From SIG565 sp045540055 (GTDB lineage: Bacteria > Bacillota > Clostridia > Oscillospirales > Acutalibacteraceae), in the NCBI GenBank assembly GCA_045540055.1, contig JAZQGO010000028.1, positions 1 through 55,823 on the forward strand: 55,823 nt of DNA, read 5' to 3'. A program made the position numbers and the translations under genes. Of this stretch, positions 26,167-35,247 are shown piece after piece (the first letter of the stretch is position 1; each line of letters starts with the position of its first letter). The notes beneath the pieces were generated by a model. That model searched no databases. It was given only the letters and a program-made list of their open reading frames with translations, and was not told where the DNA came from.

Positions 26167-27016
26167 CTTATGCCCAAGACGGTGTAATGCCGTAAGAGAC
26201 GAAGACTCCAACACGGGCGGATTTTGCGGTATGCCTTTTAACCCTAAAATTGCGCGCGCCGACCTGCATTTCTGGGAGGAGCCGTGCATCAGCGGTACTT
26301 ATGGCTCGGGTACAATATTTTTCAGCGGTTGCTCTCTTTCGTGTGTCTACTGTCAGAACTTTGAAATTAGTCACAAAAACAAAGGTAGGGTAGTTACACC
26401 TGAGCAGTTAGCTGAAATAATGCGAGAACTCGAATTAAAGGGTGCGCATAACATTAACTTCGTAAACCCCACACACTTTTTTACCTGTATAAAAAGGGCA
26501 CTTCAAATTTATAAGCCTAAAATTCCACTTGTCTATAATTCGGGCGGATATGATTTAGCCGAGAATATTAAAGAGGATATATTCGATATATATTTAATGG
26601 ATTTAAAGTATATATCGGCGGATAGGTCGGCCAAATATTCGTCGGCAAGCGATTATTTTGAATATGCATCGGCGGCAATCAAGGCGGCTTATGATTTAAA
26701 AGAAACCATTATTGATAAAAACGGCATAATGCAAAGCGGCGTAATAGTGCGGCATCTTGTGTTGCCGCTTGCTACCCGCGAGGCTATGGCGGTTATCGAT
26801 TGGTTTTCTGAAAACACACCCGACGCATATTTGAGTCTTATGTCACAGTATGTGCCCTGTGGCAAGGCTCACGAATTTAAAGAGCTTAACCGAAAAATTA
26901 CAAAACGCGAATACGAAAAGGTTTTGGAATATCTTTATACAAAACCGCTTCAAAATGTTTTTATTCAGGACTATTCAAGCTCCGATAAAAAATATATACC
27001 TGACTTTAACTTTTAG
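26147..27016 (+). CDS. PflX-type radical SAM protein
   Basis: 289 residues. The radical SAM cluster site is GCSLSCVYCQN (CxxxCxxC). An N-terminal cysteine set, CNLCPRRC...GFCG, is typical of COG1313/PflX relatives of pyruvate-formate-lyase activating enzyme. EEPCISGTYGSGTIFFSG is also family-like. Substrate unknown. The start (ATG 26147 or 26150) lies inside the exonuclease gene, showing coupled translation. The GNAT gene follows by 17 bases. Confidence 0.88.
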   Translation: MMQRRCNLCPRRCNAVRDEDSNTGGFCGMPFNPKIARADLHFWEEPCISGTYGSGTIFFSGCSLSCVYCQNFEISHKNKGRVVTPEQLAEIMRELELKGAHNINFVNPTHFFTCIKRALQIYKPKIPLVYNSGGYDLAENIKEDIFDIYLMDLKYISADRSAKYSSASDYFEYASAAIKAAYDLKETIIDKNGIMQSGVIVRHLVLPLATREAMAVIDWFSENTPDAYLSLMSQYVPCGKAHEFKELNRKITKREYEKVLEYLYTKPLQNVFIQDYSSSDKKYIPDFNF

Positions 27017-27033
27017 GGATTTGAGGGGAAAAT

Positions 27034-28194
27034 ATGCTAAAAGAAAAAGAAATCGAAACTATAAGCAGTGTCAAAATTGTTGAGGTAACAACCAAGGCAC
27101 AGATTAAAAAGTTTGTTAATTATCCAAACGAGCTTTATAAAGATAATCCGAATTTTGTGCCTGCTTTTTACAGTGACGATATCGACGATTGGGACAAAAA
27201 GAAAAACCCTGCGTTTGATTACTGTGAGGCAAAGTGCTTTTTAGCGTATCGCGAGGGGGAAATCGTGGGACGAATCGGCGCAATACTCAGTCACAAGGCG
27301 AACGAAAAATGGGAAACCAAGCGTATGCGCTTTACGCAGGTCGATTTTATCGATGATATATCGGTTTCAACCGCACTCTTTGCGGCGGTTGAAGATTGGG
27401 CAAGAGAAAAGGGATGTGACGAGGTTCACGGTCCCTTAGGCTTTACCGATATGGACAGGGAAGGTATGCTGGTAGAGGGATTTGATAAGCGCAATATGTT
27501 TATTACATACTACAACGAGCCTTACTATAATGAGCATCTGAGTCGCCTTGGCTATCAGAAGGATACCGACTGGGTTGAGTATAAAATTTATGTGCCGACG
27601 TTCGACGATGAGCAGACACAGAGAATACATAAAATAGCCGAACACGTTATGAAGCGCAAAAAGCTTCACAAGGTTCAGGTGCGCACCCGCTTCGGCTACA
27701 AGCCGTATATCGATAAGGTTTTCGCCCTTGTTAATGAAGCCTATGCTCCGCTGTACGGTACTGTGCACCTGACCGAAAAGCAGATAAAGAAATATGCTAA
27801 TAAATTTATTCCGTTGCTTAACCCCAAATATGTCTGCTTTGTTATGGATGAAGATGAAAATATCGTTGCATTTGGCATTGCGGCACCGTCTATTGCCGAC
27901 GCTATAAAGAAATCAAACGGCAGACTTTTCCCATTCGGCTTTATTGGCGTTCTCAAGGCATTTGCCAAAAACGATGCACTTGATTTATTCTTAACAGCAG
28001 TACGCCCCGATTTACAGGGCGCAGGTGTCAATGCGGTAGTTCTTGACCACCTTATAAAAAATGCAGTTGATAACGGCATAGTCTATGCCGAGTCGGGTCC
28101 CATGCTTGAGACCAACAACAAGATTCTCGCCCAGTGGAAGCTGTTCGCAACCGAACAACACAAGCGCAGAAGATGTTATATTAAGAAGATATAG
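27034..28194 (+). CDS. GNAT-fold acyltransferase family protein (paralogue A)
   Basis: 386 residues: an N-terminal half with FLAYREGEIVGRIGA and GPLGFTDMDREGMLVEGF, and a C-terminal half with AVRPDLQGAGVNAVVLDHL, the acetyl-CoA loop pattern of GNAT enzymes (Q/R-x-x-G-x-G/A). It ends in a basic HKRRRCYIKK tail. The acyl acceptor is unknown. A clear paralogue lies at 47609-48742. It is the last gene of the typA transcript and is followed by a terminator. Confidence 0.75.
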   Translation: MLKEKEIETISSVKIVEVTTKAQIKKFVNYPNELYKDNPNFVPAFYSDDIDDWDKKKNPAFDYCEAKCFLAYREGEIVGRIGAILSHKANEKWETKRMRFTQVDFIDDISVSTALFAAVEDWAREKGCDEVHGPLGFTDMDREGMLVEGFDKRNMFITYYNEPYYNEHLSRLGYQKDTDWVEYKIYVPTFDDEQTQRIHKIAEHVMKRKKLHKVQVRTRFGYKPYIDKVFALVNEAYAPLYGTVHLTEKQIKKYANKFIPLLNPKYVCFVMDEDENIVAFGIAAPSIADAIKKSNGRLFPFGFIGVLKAFAKNDALDLFLTAVRPDLQGAGVNAVVLDHLIKNAVDNGIVYAESGPMLETNNKILAQWKLFATEQHKRRRCYIKKI

Positions 28195-28197
28195 TAA

Positions 28198-28227
28198 AAG
28201 GGAGATACGGTGTACCGTATCTCCCTT
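28198..28227. terminator. Hairpin between convergent genes
   Basis: A 13-base perfect stem AAGGGAGATACGG / CCGTATCTCCCTT with loop TGTA. It is symmetrical, so it can act on both the GNAT gene and the small RHH gene, though T-tracts are short. Confidence 0.7.
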
Positions 28228-28232
28228 AAAAG

Positions 28233-28403
28233 TTAATCAAATTTAATTTCGCCGTGCTTATATTCGAAATCTGCTACAATTCTTTTTAAATACTGTTCGA
28301 TTTCCTTATTGGCGGAACGTCCTTCAGAATCGGCGATGTATCTAAATTTTTTAAAGAGTAATCTATCCACCCTTAATGTGTAGCGCACTAATTTATCGTC
28401 CAT
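28233..28403 (-). CDS. Small ribbon-helix-helix (Arc-like) DNA-binding protein
   Basis: 56 residues beginning MDDKLVRYTLRVD. The N-terminal strand RYTLRVD, then LLFKKFRYIADSEGRSANKEIEQYLKR with the turn residues GRSANKEI, fits the Arc/MetJ ribbon-helix-helix fold seen in small repressors and antitoxins. GAGGTGTTACT precedes the ATG at 28403. It is divergent from the SLOG gene at 28523 across 119 bases, so it probably represses one or both promoters there. No toxin gene is attached. Confidence 0.75.
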   Translation of the reverse strand: MDDKLVRYTLRVDRLLFKKFRYIADSEGRSANKEIEQYLKRIVADFEYKHGEIKFD

Positions 28404-28522
28404 AGTAACACCTCAATATATTTCTTAACATTATTATGACTTAATTATAGTGGAAATATTGCGTCGAAACTAAAATGGTGGTATAATGACATCAATGTGG
28501 CGCAAAGAATTGAGGTTTTATT

Positions 28523-28858
28523 ATGAAAATAGCAGTAATAGGGTCAAGAAATTTATGGGTTAATGATTTAGGCAGATATTTGCCTGACGGAATAACCGAG
28601 ATAGTATCGGGCGGTGCCAGAGGTATTGATAGCTGCGCTAAGGAATACGCCATAAAAAGTAATTTGAAATTAACCGAGTTTTTACCTCAATATGATAAAT
28701 ACGGCAGGCAGGCGCCGCTTTTAAGAAATCTTGACATAATCGATTATGCCGATGAGGTAATAGCCTTTTGGGACGGCAGGTCACACGGCACTAAGTTTGT
28801 AATTGATAATTGTAAGGATAAAAATAAAAAAGTTAAAATTTATGTTGCAAAAAAATAA
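28523..28858 (+). CDS. SLOG/YspA-like nucleotide-binding protein
   Basis: 111 residues with a minimal Rossmann-like SLOG fold: IAVIGSRN at the start, the ligand-binding IVSGGARGIDSCAKEYA in the middle and EVIAFWDGRSHGTKFVI near the end. Relatives are the DUF2493/YspA and DprA-type proteins that bind nucleotides or nucleotide-derived signals. TTGAGG precedes the ATG. A TATAAT at about 28482-28487 is a possible -10. Function unknown; partnered by divergence with the RHH regulator. Confidence 0.8.
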   Translation: MKIAVIGSRNLWVNDLGRYLPDGITEIVSGGARGIDSCAKEYAIKSNLKLTEFLPQYDKYGRQAPLLRNLDIIDYADEVIAFWDGRSHGTKFVIDNCKDKNKKVKIYVAKK

Positions 28859-28886
28859 ACAGCAGGAATAACCTGCTGTTTATTTT
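28852..28886. terminator. Bidirectional terminator
   Basis: AAAATAAACAGCAGG / CCTGCTGTTTATTTT, 15-base perfect stem, lies between the SLOG gene and convergent dapB and contains both stop regions. Confidence 0.88.
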
Positions 28887-29635
28887 TCACTTATTAGTCC
28901 GTTCATATCGTACATACCGGCGCTTTTGCCGTTTAAGAACTTAGCCGCCTTAACTGCACCGAACGCAAATACGTTTTTAGAAAATGCCTGATGGGTCAAT
29001 GTTACAACCTCGTTATCACCAGCAAAGATAACCTCGTGCTCGCCGACGATTGTGCCACCGCGCACCGAATGAATACCGATTTCGTTGCTTTTACGCTTTT
29101 CACGTTTTGAGTGGCGGTCATACTCATAAATCATCTTGTTATACATCGAATCATTTATGGCATTTGCAAGCATTATTGCCGTACCCGACGGGGCATCGAT
29201 TTTTTGATTATGATGCTTTTCAACTATTTCAATATCATAGTCGTTACCCAAAATAGCGGTAGCCTTTTTGGCTAACGATACGAGAAGATTGATGCCAAGC
29301 GACATATTGAACGAAAAGAATACAGGAATGATTTTTGAAGCATCCTCAATTTTCTTTATCTGTGTATCATTGTAGCCTGTTGTGCAGATAACGGCGGGGA
29401 TATTGTTTTTTACCGCAAACTCCAACATACCGTCAAGTGCCGCAGGGTTAGAAAAGTCGATGATGACATCGGCATTAGGCACATTCTCAAAGCTTGTATA
29501 TACAGGGTAATCGGTTTTGCCGATAATAAACGGGTCTACACCTGCGATAATTTCGCATTCAGCGTCGTTTGACACGATATCGGTAATAACTCTACCCATT
29601 TTGCCCGAACAGCCACTTAAGATGATTTTAAGCAT
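28880..29635 (-). CDS. dapB: 4-hydroxy-tetrahydrodipicolinate reductase
   Basis: 251 residues. The N-terminal NAD(P) loop is SGCSGKMGR; the catalytic block is EKHHNQKIDAPSGTA (proton donor His and Lys). It catalyses the second committed step of the lysine/diaminopimelate pathway. Last gene of asd-dapA-dapB on this strand; the start is 19 bases after dapA. Confidence 0.97.
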   Translation of the reverse strand: MLKIILSGCSGKMGRVITDIVSNDAECEIIAGVDPFIIGKTDYPVYTSFENVPNADVIIDFSNPAALDGMLEFAVKNNIPAVICTTGYNDTQIKKIEDASKIIPVFFSFNMSLGINLLVSLAKKATAILGNDYDIEIVEKHHNQKIDAPSGTAIMLANAINDSMYNKMIYEYDRHSKREKRKSNEIGIHSVRGGTIVGEHEVIFAGDNEVVTLTHQAFSKNVFAFGAVKAAKFLNGKSAGMYDMNGLISEK

Positions 29636-29654
29636 TTTTTCACATCCGTATTTT

Positions 29655-30545
29655 TTATTTTATAAGACCAACCTTTTTTAGCTCGTCGGCGAGGGCTACA
29701 CGCTTGGCGTCACTCATCGGCACGAGCGGTAAGCGGCAGGGGCCTACGCCCATACCCATAATATTCATTGCCTCTTTAACGGGGATGGGGTTAACATCAC
29801 TAAAGAGTGCATTTATAAGTGCGATATATTTAATCTGTAAATCACGTGAGACATCGGTGTTGCCCGCAAAATATTCGGCACACATTTTATGTGTATCGGC
29901 AGGGGCAACGTTTGAGAGCACCGAGATAACACCCGAGCCGCCAACCGACAGCATAGGTACTATCTGGTCGTCGTTGCCTGAATAAATGGCAAGCTCATCG
30001 CCACAAAGATATCGTGTCTTAACAACCGAAGCGATATCGCCGTTAGCCTCTTTTGCGGCAACGATGTTCTTGTGCTTAGCAAGCTCAGCATAGGTTTCAG
30101 GCAGAATGTTAACACCTGTACGTGAGGGTACATTATAAACAATGATGGGTGCGTCAACCCTGTCGGCAACATAGTTGTAATGCGCAACAAGACCTGTTTG
30201 GGAGGTTTTGTTGTAGTAGGGTGTAACCATAAGTAAAGCATCGGCACCAACGTCGATAGCCTCCTGACAGATGCCTACAGAATATGCGGTATCATTACTG
30301 CCGGCACCAGCAATTACGGGTACTCTTTTTGCAGTGTAGTCAACAACGGCTTTAACAACATCAATATGCTCTTTATAGTTAAGGGTTGATTTTTCACCCG
30401 TTGTGCCGCAAACAACCAAAGCGTCAATGCCGGCATCTATCTGGCTGTCAACTAATTTTTTAAGTCCGTCAAAGTTTACCGAACCATCGTCATACATAGG
30501 GGTGACAAGCGCTGTAGCGGCACCCTTAAAAATAGTCTTTTTCAT
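29655..30545 (-). CDS. dapA: 4-hydroxy-tetrahydrodipicolinate synthase
   Basis: 296 residues, TIM barrel. CGTTGEKSTL binds pyruvate carboxylate, YNVPSRTGVN supplies the Tyr and Arg of the active site, and the Schiff-base Lys is in VAAKEANGD. It condenses pyruvate with aspartate semialdehyde. CGGAGG precedes the ATG. It lies 13 bases after asd, which makes its substrate. Confidence 0.97.
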   Translation of the reverse strand: MKKTIFKGAATALVTPMYDDGSVNFDGLKKLVDSQIDAGIDALVVCGTTGEKSTLNYKEHIDVVKAVVDYTAKRVPVIAGAGSNDTAYSVGICQEAIDVGADALLMVTPYYNKTSQTGLVAHYNYVADRVDAPIIVYNVPSRTGVNILPETYAELAKHKNIVAAKEANGDIASVVKTRYLCGDELAIYSGNDDQIVPMLSVGGSGVISVLSNVAPADTHKMCAEYFAGNTDVSRDLQIKYIALINALFSDVNPIPVKEAMNIMGMGVGPCRLPLVPMSDAKRVALADELKKVGLIK

Positions 30546-30558
30546 AGTTAACCTCCGA

Positions 30559-31638
30559 TTAGTCTATATAGCCTTCTGCACACAACAACTCTGCCAAAAG
30601 AACTGCGCCGCCCGCGGCACCGCGAAGGGTGTTGTGAGAAAGACAAACAAACTTATAATCATACTGACTGTCCTCGCGTAATCTACCGATAGAAACCGCC
30701 ATACCGCCTTCGAGATTGCGGTTGAGTTTTGTCTGCGGCATATTATCCTCTACAAAGTAGTTAAGGAACTGCTTGGGTGCAGAGGGTAGCTCTAACTCCT
30801 GCGGACGACCCGAGAAGACTAACCAGTCGTTTAAGATTTCTTCTTTAGTCGGCTTTTTGTCGAAGCTTACAAATACAGCCGCCATATGACCGTCAGACAC
30901 AGGCACACGCAAGCACTGTGCGGTGATTTTGGGTTCGGTAGCATTTACAATAACGTCACCCTCAATTTTACCCCATATTTTCAGCGGCTCGTTTTCAGAC
31001 TTTTCTTCTTCACCGCCGATAAAGGGGATTACATTGTCAACCATTTCGGGCCAACGCTCAAAGGTTTTGCCGGCGCCCGAGATTGCCTGATATGTGCAAA
31101 CAAGGCTTTTAGAAATGCCATATTTTGAAAGTGGGAAGAGTGCCGGAACATAGCTCTGAAGTGAGCAGTTTGATTTAACCGCAACAAAGCCACGCTTGGT
31201 GCCGAGACGTTTGCGCTGTGAGGCGATAATCTCGGCATGCTCGGGATTGATTTCGGGAATAATCATCGGTACGTCGGGTGTGCCTCTGTGTGCGCTGTTG
31301 TTTGAAATTACAGGACACTCAAGACGGGCATAAGCCTCTTCGAGAGCCTTGATTTCATCCTTCTTCATATCAACTGCGCAGAAAACAAAGTCGACTGACT
31401 TTGCAATTTTTTCCATATCAGCAGTAGCGTCGAGTACGGGCATTTTCTTAACAGCCTCAGGCATAGCGTCCTGCATTGCCCAACGACTGCCTACAGCCTC
31501 CTCATAGGTTTTGCCGGCCGATCGGCTTGAAGCCGCCATAACCTCAATATCAAACCACGGGTGATTTGACACAAGCAAAACAAAGCGCTGACCTACCATA
31601 CCTGTAGCGCCAATAATACCAACCTTATACTTCTTCAT
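30559..31638 (-). CDS. asd: Aspartate-semialdehyde dehydrogenase (archaeal/fungal-type)
   Basis: 359 residues. NADP loop GIIGATGMVGQRFV, catalytic Cys in VKSNCSLQSY and SNNSAHRGTPDVPMIIPEIN mark the archaeal/fungal-type subfamily rather than the usual bacterial one. It reduces aspartyl phosphate to the semialdehyde. First gene of the operon. The leader from the promoter at 31750-31778 is only about 105 bases, too short for a standard lysine riboswitch. Confidence 0.95.
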   Translation of the reverse strand: MKKYKVGIIGATGMVGQRFVLLVSNHPWFDIEVMAASSRSAGKTYEEAVGSRWAMQDAMPEAVKKMPVLDATADMEKIAKSVDFVFCAVDMKKDEIKALEEAYARLECPVISNNSAHRGTPDVPMIIPEINPEHAEIIASQRKRLGTKRGFVAVKSNCSLQSYVPALFPLSKYGISKSLVCTYQAISGAGKTFERWPEMVDNVIPFIGGEEEKSENEPLKIWGKIEGDVIVNATEPKITAQCLRVPVSDGHMAAVFVSFDKKPTKEEILNDWLVFSGRPQELELPSAPKQFLNYFVEDNMPQTKLNRNLEGGMAVSIGRLREDSQYDYKFVCLSHNTLRGAAGGAVLLAELLCAEGYID

Positions 31639-31749
31639 AAATAATCAGCCTTTCCGGGAAATTTGGGCAAATTTTAAAATAGGTATTGCCTATTGACAAA
31701 ATTTGCAATATAATACAAAAGATATGTATTGATAATATTATTATATTAA

Positions 31750-31778
31750 AATATAGCATTCTTTAGTATGTTTGTCAA
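31750..31778 (-). promoter_or_regulatory. Sigma-A promoter of asd-dapA-dapB
   Basis: On the minus strand TTGACA (31778-31773), a 17-base spacer and TATATT (31755-31750). The 161-base gap to divergent queA is very AT-rich. Confidence 0.75.
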
Positions 31779-31799
31779 GAAAGGACAGCCACTTTATTT

Positions 31800-32822
31800 A
31801 TGAGAAAAAGCGATTTTTTTTACCATTTACCCGAAGAACTCATTGCACAGACGCCAATTGAGCCGCGAGATGCATCCCGTCTTATGACACTTTCAAGAAC
31901 TGACGGACAGATAAGTCACACAGTTTTTAGGCAGTTAGATGACTATCTGCGCTCGGGCGATACGCTCGTACTTAATAATACGAGGGTTCTGCCTGCACGT
32001 ATTTTCGGTAAGCGCCGTGATACCGGCGCAGTGGTTGAATTTGTTTTACTTAAACAAAAATCAGCGCTCATTTGGGAGTGTATAGCGGGTCCCGGCAAGA
32101 AGGCAAAAACGGGCACAAGCTTCGTTTTTTCAGACGATTTATCGGCTGAGGTTATTGATGTTTTACCTGATGGCAATCGTATTATAGAATTTAGCTGTAA
32201 CGGTGAATTTTTCAGCCTTCTTGATAAGGTAGGTCAAATGCCCTTGCCTCATTATATAAAAGAAAAGCTCGAAAATAAAGAGCGTTATCAGACAGTCTAT
32301 TCTAAAGAACTCGGCTCTGCCGCCGCACCCACTGCGGGACTTCATTTCACGGGTGAAATGTTAGAGCGACTAAAGAGCAAGGGCATAAACATAGCCTATG
32401 TTACTCTGCATGTGGGACTTGGTACCTTCCGTCCTGTCAAGGCAGACGAAATAACCGACCATAAAATGCATTCAGAGCATTATTCTATACCATATGAGAC
32501 CGCCGAAATTATCAATAAAGCCAAAAAGAACGGTGGCAGGGTAATATGTGTGGGTACCACCTCTTGCCGAACACTTGAAAGCGCCGCCACAAAATTCGGC
32601 GAAATTAAAGAGTGCAGTGATGATACCGATATATTTATCTACCCTGGCTACGAATTCAAGGTTATGGATGGCCTTGTTACTAATTTTCATCTGCCCGAAA
32701 GCACGCTTATAATGCTTGTATCGGCGTTTGCGGGGTACGATAAAACAATGAACGCCTATAAAACTGCCGTCGACGAAAAATACAGATTTTTCAGCTTCGG
32801 CGACGCAATGCTCATCTTATAA
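31800..32822 (+). CDS. queA: tRNA preQ1 ribosyltransferase-isomerase QueA
   Basis: 340 residues, full length. FFYHLPEELIAQTP at the start, PLPHYI, AAPTAGLHFT and HVGLGTFRPV are family landmarks. It transfers the ribosyl group of S-adenosylmethionine to 7-aminomethyl-deazaguanine in tRNA (queuosine pathway). Start ATG 31800 in an AT-rich leader with AGGACAG upstream. tgt follows 19 bases later. Confidence 0.96.
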   Translation: MRKSDFFYHLPEELIAQTPIEPRDASRLMTLSRTDGQISHTVFRQLDDYLRSGDTLVLNNTRVLPARIFGKRRDTGAVVEFVLLKQKSALIWECIAGPGKKAKTGTSFVFSDDLSAEVIDVLPDGNRIIEFSCNGEFFSLLDKVGQMPLPHYIKEKLENKERYQTVYSKELGSAAAPTAGLHFTGEMLERLKSKGINIAYVTLHVGLGTFRPVKADEITDHKMHSEHYSIPYETAEIINKAKKNGGRVICVGTTSCRTLESAATKFGEIKECSDDTDIFIYPGYEFKVMDGLVTNFHLPESTLIMLVSAFAGYDKTMNAYKTAVDEKYRFFSFGDAMLIL

Positions 32823-32841
32823 TAAAGCAAAGGAACGATAT

Positions 32842-33972
32842 ATGTTTAAACTACTTAAAACCGAGGGTAATGCCCGACTTGGCGAGTTTCATACAAACAG
32901 GGGTGTGGTAAAAACACCCGCATTTATGAATGTTGCCACACAGGGCGCAATAAAGGGCGCTGTATCGGCCGAGGATTTAAAGACGGTTGACTGCCAGGTA
33001 ATGCTTAGCAATACTTATCATCTGCACGTGCGCCCGGGCGACACACTTATTAAGGAGTGCGGCGGTCTGCATAAATTTTCAACCTGGGAAGGCCCTATTC
33101 TGACCGATAGCGGCGGCTTTCAGGTTTTTTCGCTTGCATCACTTCGTAAAATCAACGAGGAGGGCGTGACCTTTGCCTCGCATGTCGACGGTCGCAGAAT
33201 TTTTATGGGACCGGAAGAAAGTATGCAGATTCAATCGAACTTAGGCTCTACCATTGCTATGGCGTTTGACGAATGTGTAGAAAATCCTGCAGAGCACCGC
33301 TATGCTAAGGAGTCGTGCGAGAGAACAACACGCTGGCTTAAGCGCTGTAAGGCCGAAATGAGCAGACTTAATAAGCTTGATAGCACCATAAACCCTGAGC
33401 AGATGCTGTTTGGTATAAATCAGGGCTGTACCTACAACGACCTGAGAATAGAGCATATGAAGGAAATTGCCGAATTAGACCTTGACGGATATGCAGTTGG
33501 TGGACTGGCCGTCGGTGAGCCTACCGAGGTTATGTACGATGTGCTTGATAATGTCTGTCCCCATATGCCGAAGGATAAAATACGCTATCTGATGGGTGTT
33601 GGCACACCGCTTAATATTTTAAATGGGGTAGAGCGGGGCATAGATTTATTTGACTGCGTTATGCCGAGCCGAAATGCCCGTCACGGACATTTATTTACCT
33701 CACAGGGAATTATAAATATCAACAACCAAAAGTACGACCGCGATATGACACCCATTGACCCTGAGTGTAGCTGTCCTGCTTGCAGTCGCTACAGCAAGGC
33801 ATATATTCGTCACCTGCTAAAGAGTGGTGAAATGCTGTCACAACGCTTGCTTGTACTTCATAACTTGTATTTTTATAATCACTTGATGGAGGATATCCGA
33901 GCGGCACTCAATGAAAATCGCTTCGCCGAATTTAAAAAGGAAAAAGAGGCAATTTACGGGCAAAGAATATAA
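32842..33972 (+). CDS. tgt: tRNA-guanine transglycosylase
   Basis: 376 residues. Nucleophile and general-acid Asp are in ILTDSGGFQVFS and GIDLFDCVMPSRNARHG; the zinc site is CSCPACSRYSKAYIRHL. It inserts preQ1 at position 34 of tRNAs with GUN anticodons. AAAGGAACG precedes the ATG. Confidence 0.97.
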   Translation: MFKLLKTEGNARLGEFHTNRGVVKTPAFMNVATQGAIKGAVSAEDLKTVDCQVMLSNTYHLHVRPGDTLIKECGGLHKFSTWEGPILTDSGGFQVFSLASLRKINEEGVTFASHVDGRRIFMGPEESMQIQSNLGSTIAMAFDECVENPAEHRYAKESCERTTRWLKRCKAEMSRLNKLDSTINPEQMLFGINQGCTYNDLRIEHMKEIAELDLDGYAVGGLAVGEPTEVMYDVLDNVCPHMPKDKIRYLMGVGTPLNILNGVERGIDLFDCVMPSRNARHGHLFTSQGIININNQKYDRDMTPIDPECSCPACSRYSKAYIRHLLKSGEMLSQRLLVLHNLYFYNHLMEDIRAALNENRFAEFKKEKEAIYGQRI

Positions 33973-33978
33973 TTGTTC

Positions 33979-34007
33979 TTGCAATTTACTATCAATAATA
34001 GTATAAT
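33979..34007 (+). promoter_or_regulatory. Sigma-A promoter of yajC
   Basis: TTGCAA (33979-33984), a 17-base spacer and TATAAT (34002-34007), 33 bases before the ATG. Confidence 0.75.
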
Positions 34008-34039
34008 AATTTTAACAAAATTAACGGAGGTTTAAAATA

Positions 34040-34363
34040 ATGTATCTATTAGAGACACAGACCGCACAGGGCGGTATGAATATGTGGGTAATGTTGCTGA
34101 TTTATGCCGCAATTTTCGCCGTATTTTATTTTGTATTCATTCGTCCGCAGAACAAGAAGAAAAAAGAAGAGGAGAAGATGAGAAACAATCTTCAAATCGG
34201 TGATGAAATCATCACAATCGGCGGTTTTCACGCAAGGGTTGTATCTGTAAAAGAGGATAGCATTGTTATCGAGTCTGTTCTTGACCGTTCTAAGCAGAAG
34301 CTGGCTCGTTGGGCTATTCAGCAGAATCTGACCGTTCACGACGACGCACCCGCAAAGAAATAA
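34040..34363 (+). CDS. yajC: Preprotein translocase accessory subunit YajC
   Basis: 107 residues: one N-terminal membrane helix (about 14-35) ending in the family motif FIRPQNKKKKEEEKM, then a small soluble domain with LQIGDEIITIGGFHARV. It associates with SecDF at the Sec channel. The position after queA-tgt is conserved in many bacteria. AACGGAGG precedes the ATG. secDF does not follow here. Confidence 0.95.
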   Translation: MYLLETQTAQGGMNMWVMLLIYAAIFAVFYFVFIRPQNKKKKEEEKMRNNLQIGDEIITIGGFHARVVSVKEDSIVIESVLDRSKQKLARWAIQQNLTVHDDAPAKK

Positions 34364-34380
34364 TCAGGTTATATTTTACT

Positions 34381-34416
34381 CCCCTTCGGAATATTATATT
34401 TCGGAGGGGTTTTTAA
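34381..34416 (+). terminator. Terminator after yajC
   Basis: A 10-base stem with G-T pairs (CCCCTTCGGA against TTCGGAGGGG) is followed by TTTTT. It overlaps the ribosome site of the next gene, so some read-through must occur if that gene is in the same transcript. Confidence 0.65.
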
Positions 34417-34817
34417 TGTTTAAGAATATTGCAACCGATAATAAGAAATTTTACATAAATATTTTAATAGGTGCCGGCATAGGTGTGGCGGTAACTCTTA
34501 TTCTGCTTTTCGGTATAGCGGCTATTATGGTCGTAGCTGGAATTGGCTCATCCTTTGCATCACCTCTTTCAAGCGTTGCGGCGGCAATAGGCGCATTTAT
34601 CGGCGGATATTTTTCTGCTCGAAAGAATGGCTCAAAAGGTTTGCTCGGCGGTCTGCTTGTGGCGGTGGCTATGTTTATTATTATTTCTATAGTGGGTGGT
34701 TTCGTGAGTGAAACGGTATCACTTATGTCGCTTATACGCTTGGTTATTATTGCTTTAGCGGCAATTATCGGCGGGATTTTAGGTGTAAATAAATCTTCAA
34801 AGGTGAAAATAGTATAA
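34416..34817 (+). CDS. TIGR04086-family membrane protein
   Basis: 133 residues with four hydrophobic helices rich in Gly/Ala/Ile (for example AAAIGAFIGGYFSARKNGSKGLLGG). This family is a habitual neighbour of yajC in Bacillota and has no defined role. The ribosome site GGAGGGG is formed by the 3' arm of the yajC terminator. Confidence 0.8.
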   Translation: MFKNIATDNKKFYINILIGAGIGVAVTLILLFGIAAIMVVAGIGSSFASPLSSVAAAIGAFIGGYFSARKNGSKGLLGGLLVAVAMFIIISIVGGFVSETVSLMSLIRLVIIALAAIIGGILGVNKSSKVKIV

Positions 34818-34871
34818 AAAAACAGTGCTTCGTGTAACGCCCTGTGGGGCGTGGGCGAAGCACTGTTTTTT
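34817..34871. terminator. Branched bidirectional terminator
   Basis: An outer 16-base perfect stem (34817-34832 and 34856-34871) encloses a second hairpin ACGCCC-TGTG-GGGCGT. A- and T-tracts on both sides let it serve the membrane protein gene and the convergent XRE gene. Confidence 0.8.
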
Positions 34872-34881
34872 CGTTTTTAAA

Positions 34882-35100
34882 TTACTTGTTTCGTGGATAT
34901 GGTTTCTTTTCATCGGTTAGTTCGGCAAGATAATCCATGCTTGTGCCTAAAGCAATGGCAATATGGCGGCATTGCTCAAAAGTGTAGTAGCGTTTGCCGC
35001 TTTCTATTTTTGAGTAGTCGCTGTGGTCTATGCCTGTAAGCATTTGCATTTTAACTTGGGTGTAGCCTTTTTGTATGCAAAGTTCTTTTAATCTGCTCAT
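34882..35100 (-). CDS. XRE-family helix-turn-helix regulator
   Basis: 72 residues, a single HTH_3 domain: KGYTQVKMQMLTGIDHSDYS is the helix-turn-helix and IESGKRYYTFEQCRHIAIAL follows. No ligand domain, so probably a small repressor. ATG 35100 with GGGTGAT upstream is chosen over an earlier in-frame start. It is divergent from the GH3 gene and may control it or itself. Confidence 0.88.
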   Translation of the reverse strand: MSRLKELCIQKGYTQVKMQMLTGIDHSDYSKIESGKRYYTFEQCRHIAIALGTSMDYLAELTDEKKPYPRNK

Positions 35101-35168
35101 AATATCACCCAAAATTATTATTTTCAACAAAAATACTGACATTTACTAAGAAAAAATGACATATTGTA

Positions 35169-35197
35169 TTGCTTTCTCGGTGACTTGTTGTTATAAT
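35169..35197 (+). promoter_or_regulatory. Sigma-A promoter of GH3 gene
   Basis: TTGCTT (35169-35174), a 17-base spacer and TATAAT (35192-35197), 51 bases before the ATG. Confidence 0.7.
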
Positions 35198-35247
35198 AAT
35201 TTTAAATTAACATGCTGTACTAAAAGCCTGTAAAAAGGGGAATCCTT

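Noticed and set aside
31639..31749. Lysine riboswitch before asd-dapA-dapB
   Set aside because: The leader after the promoter is about 105 bases and AT-rich, too short for the ~170-base lysine aptamer, and shows none of its conserved helices.
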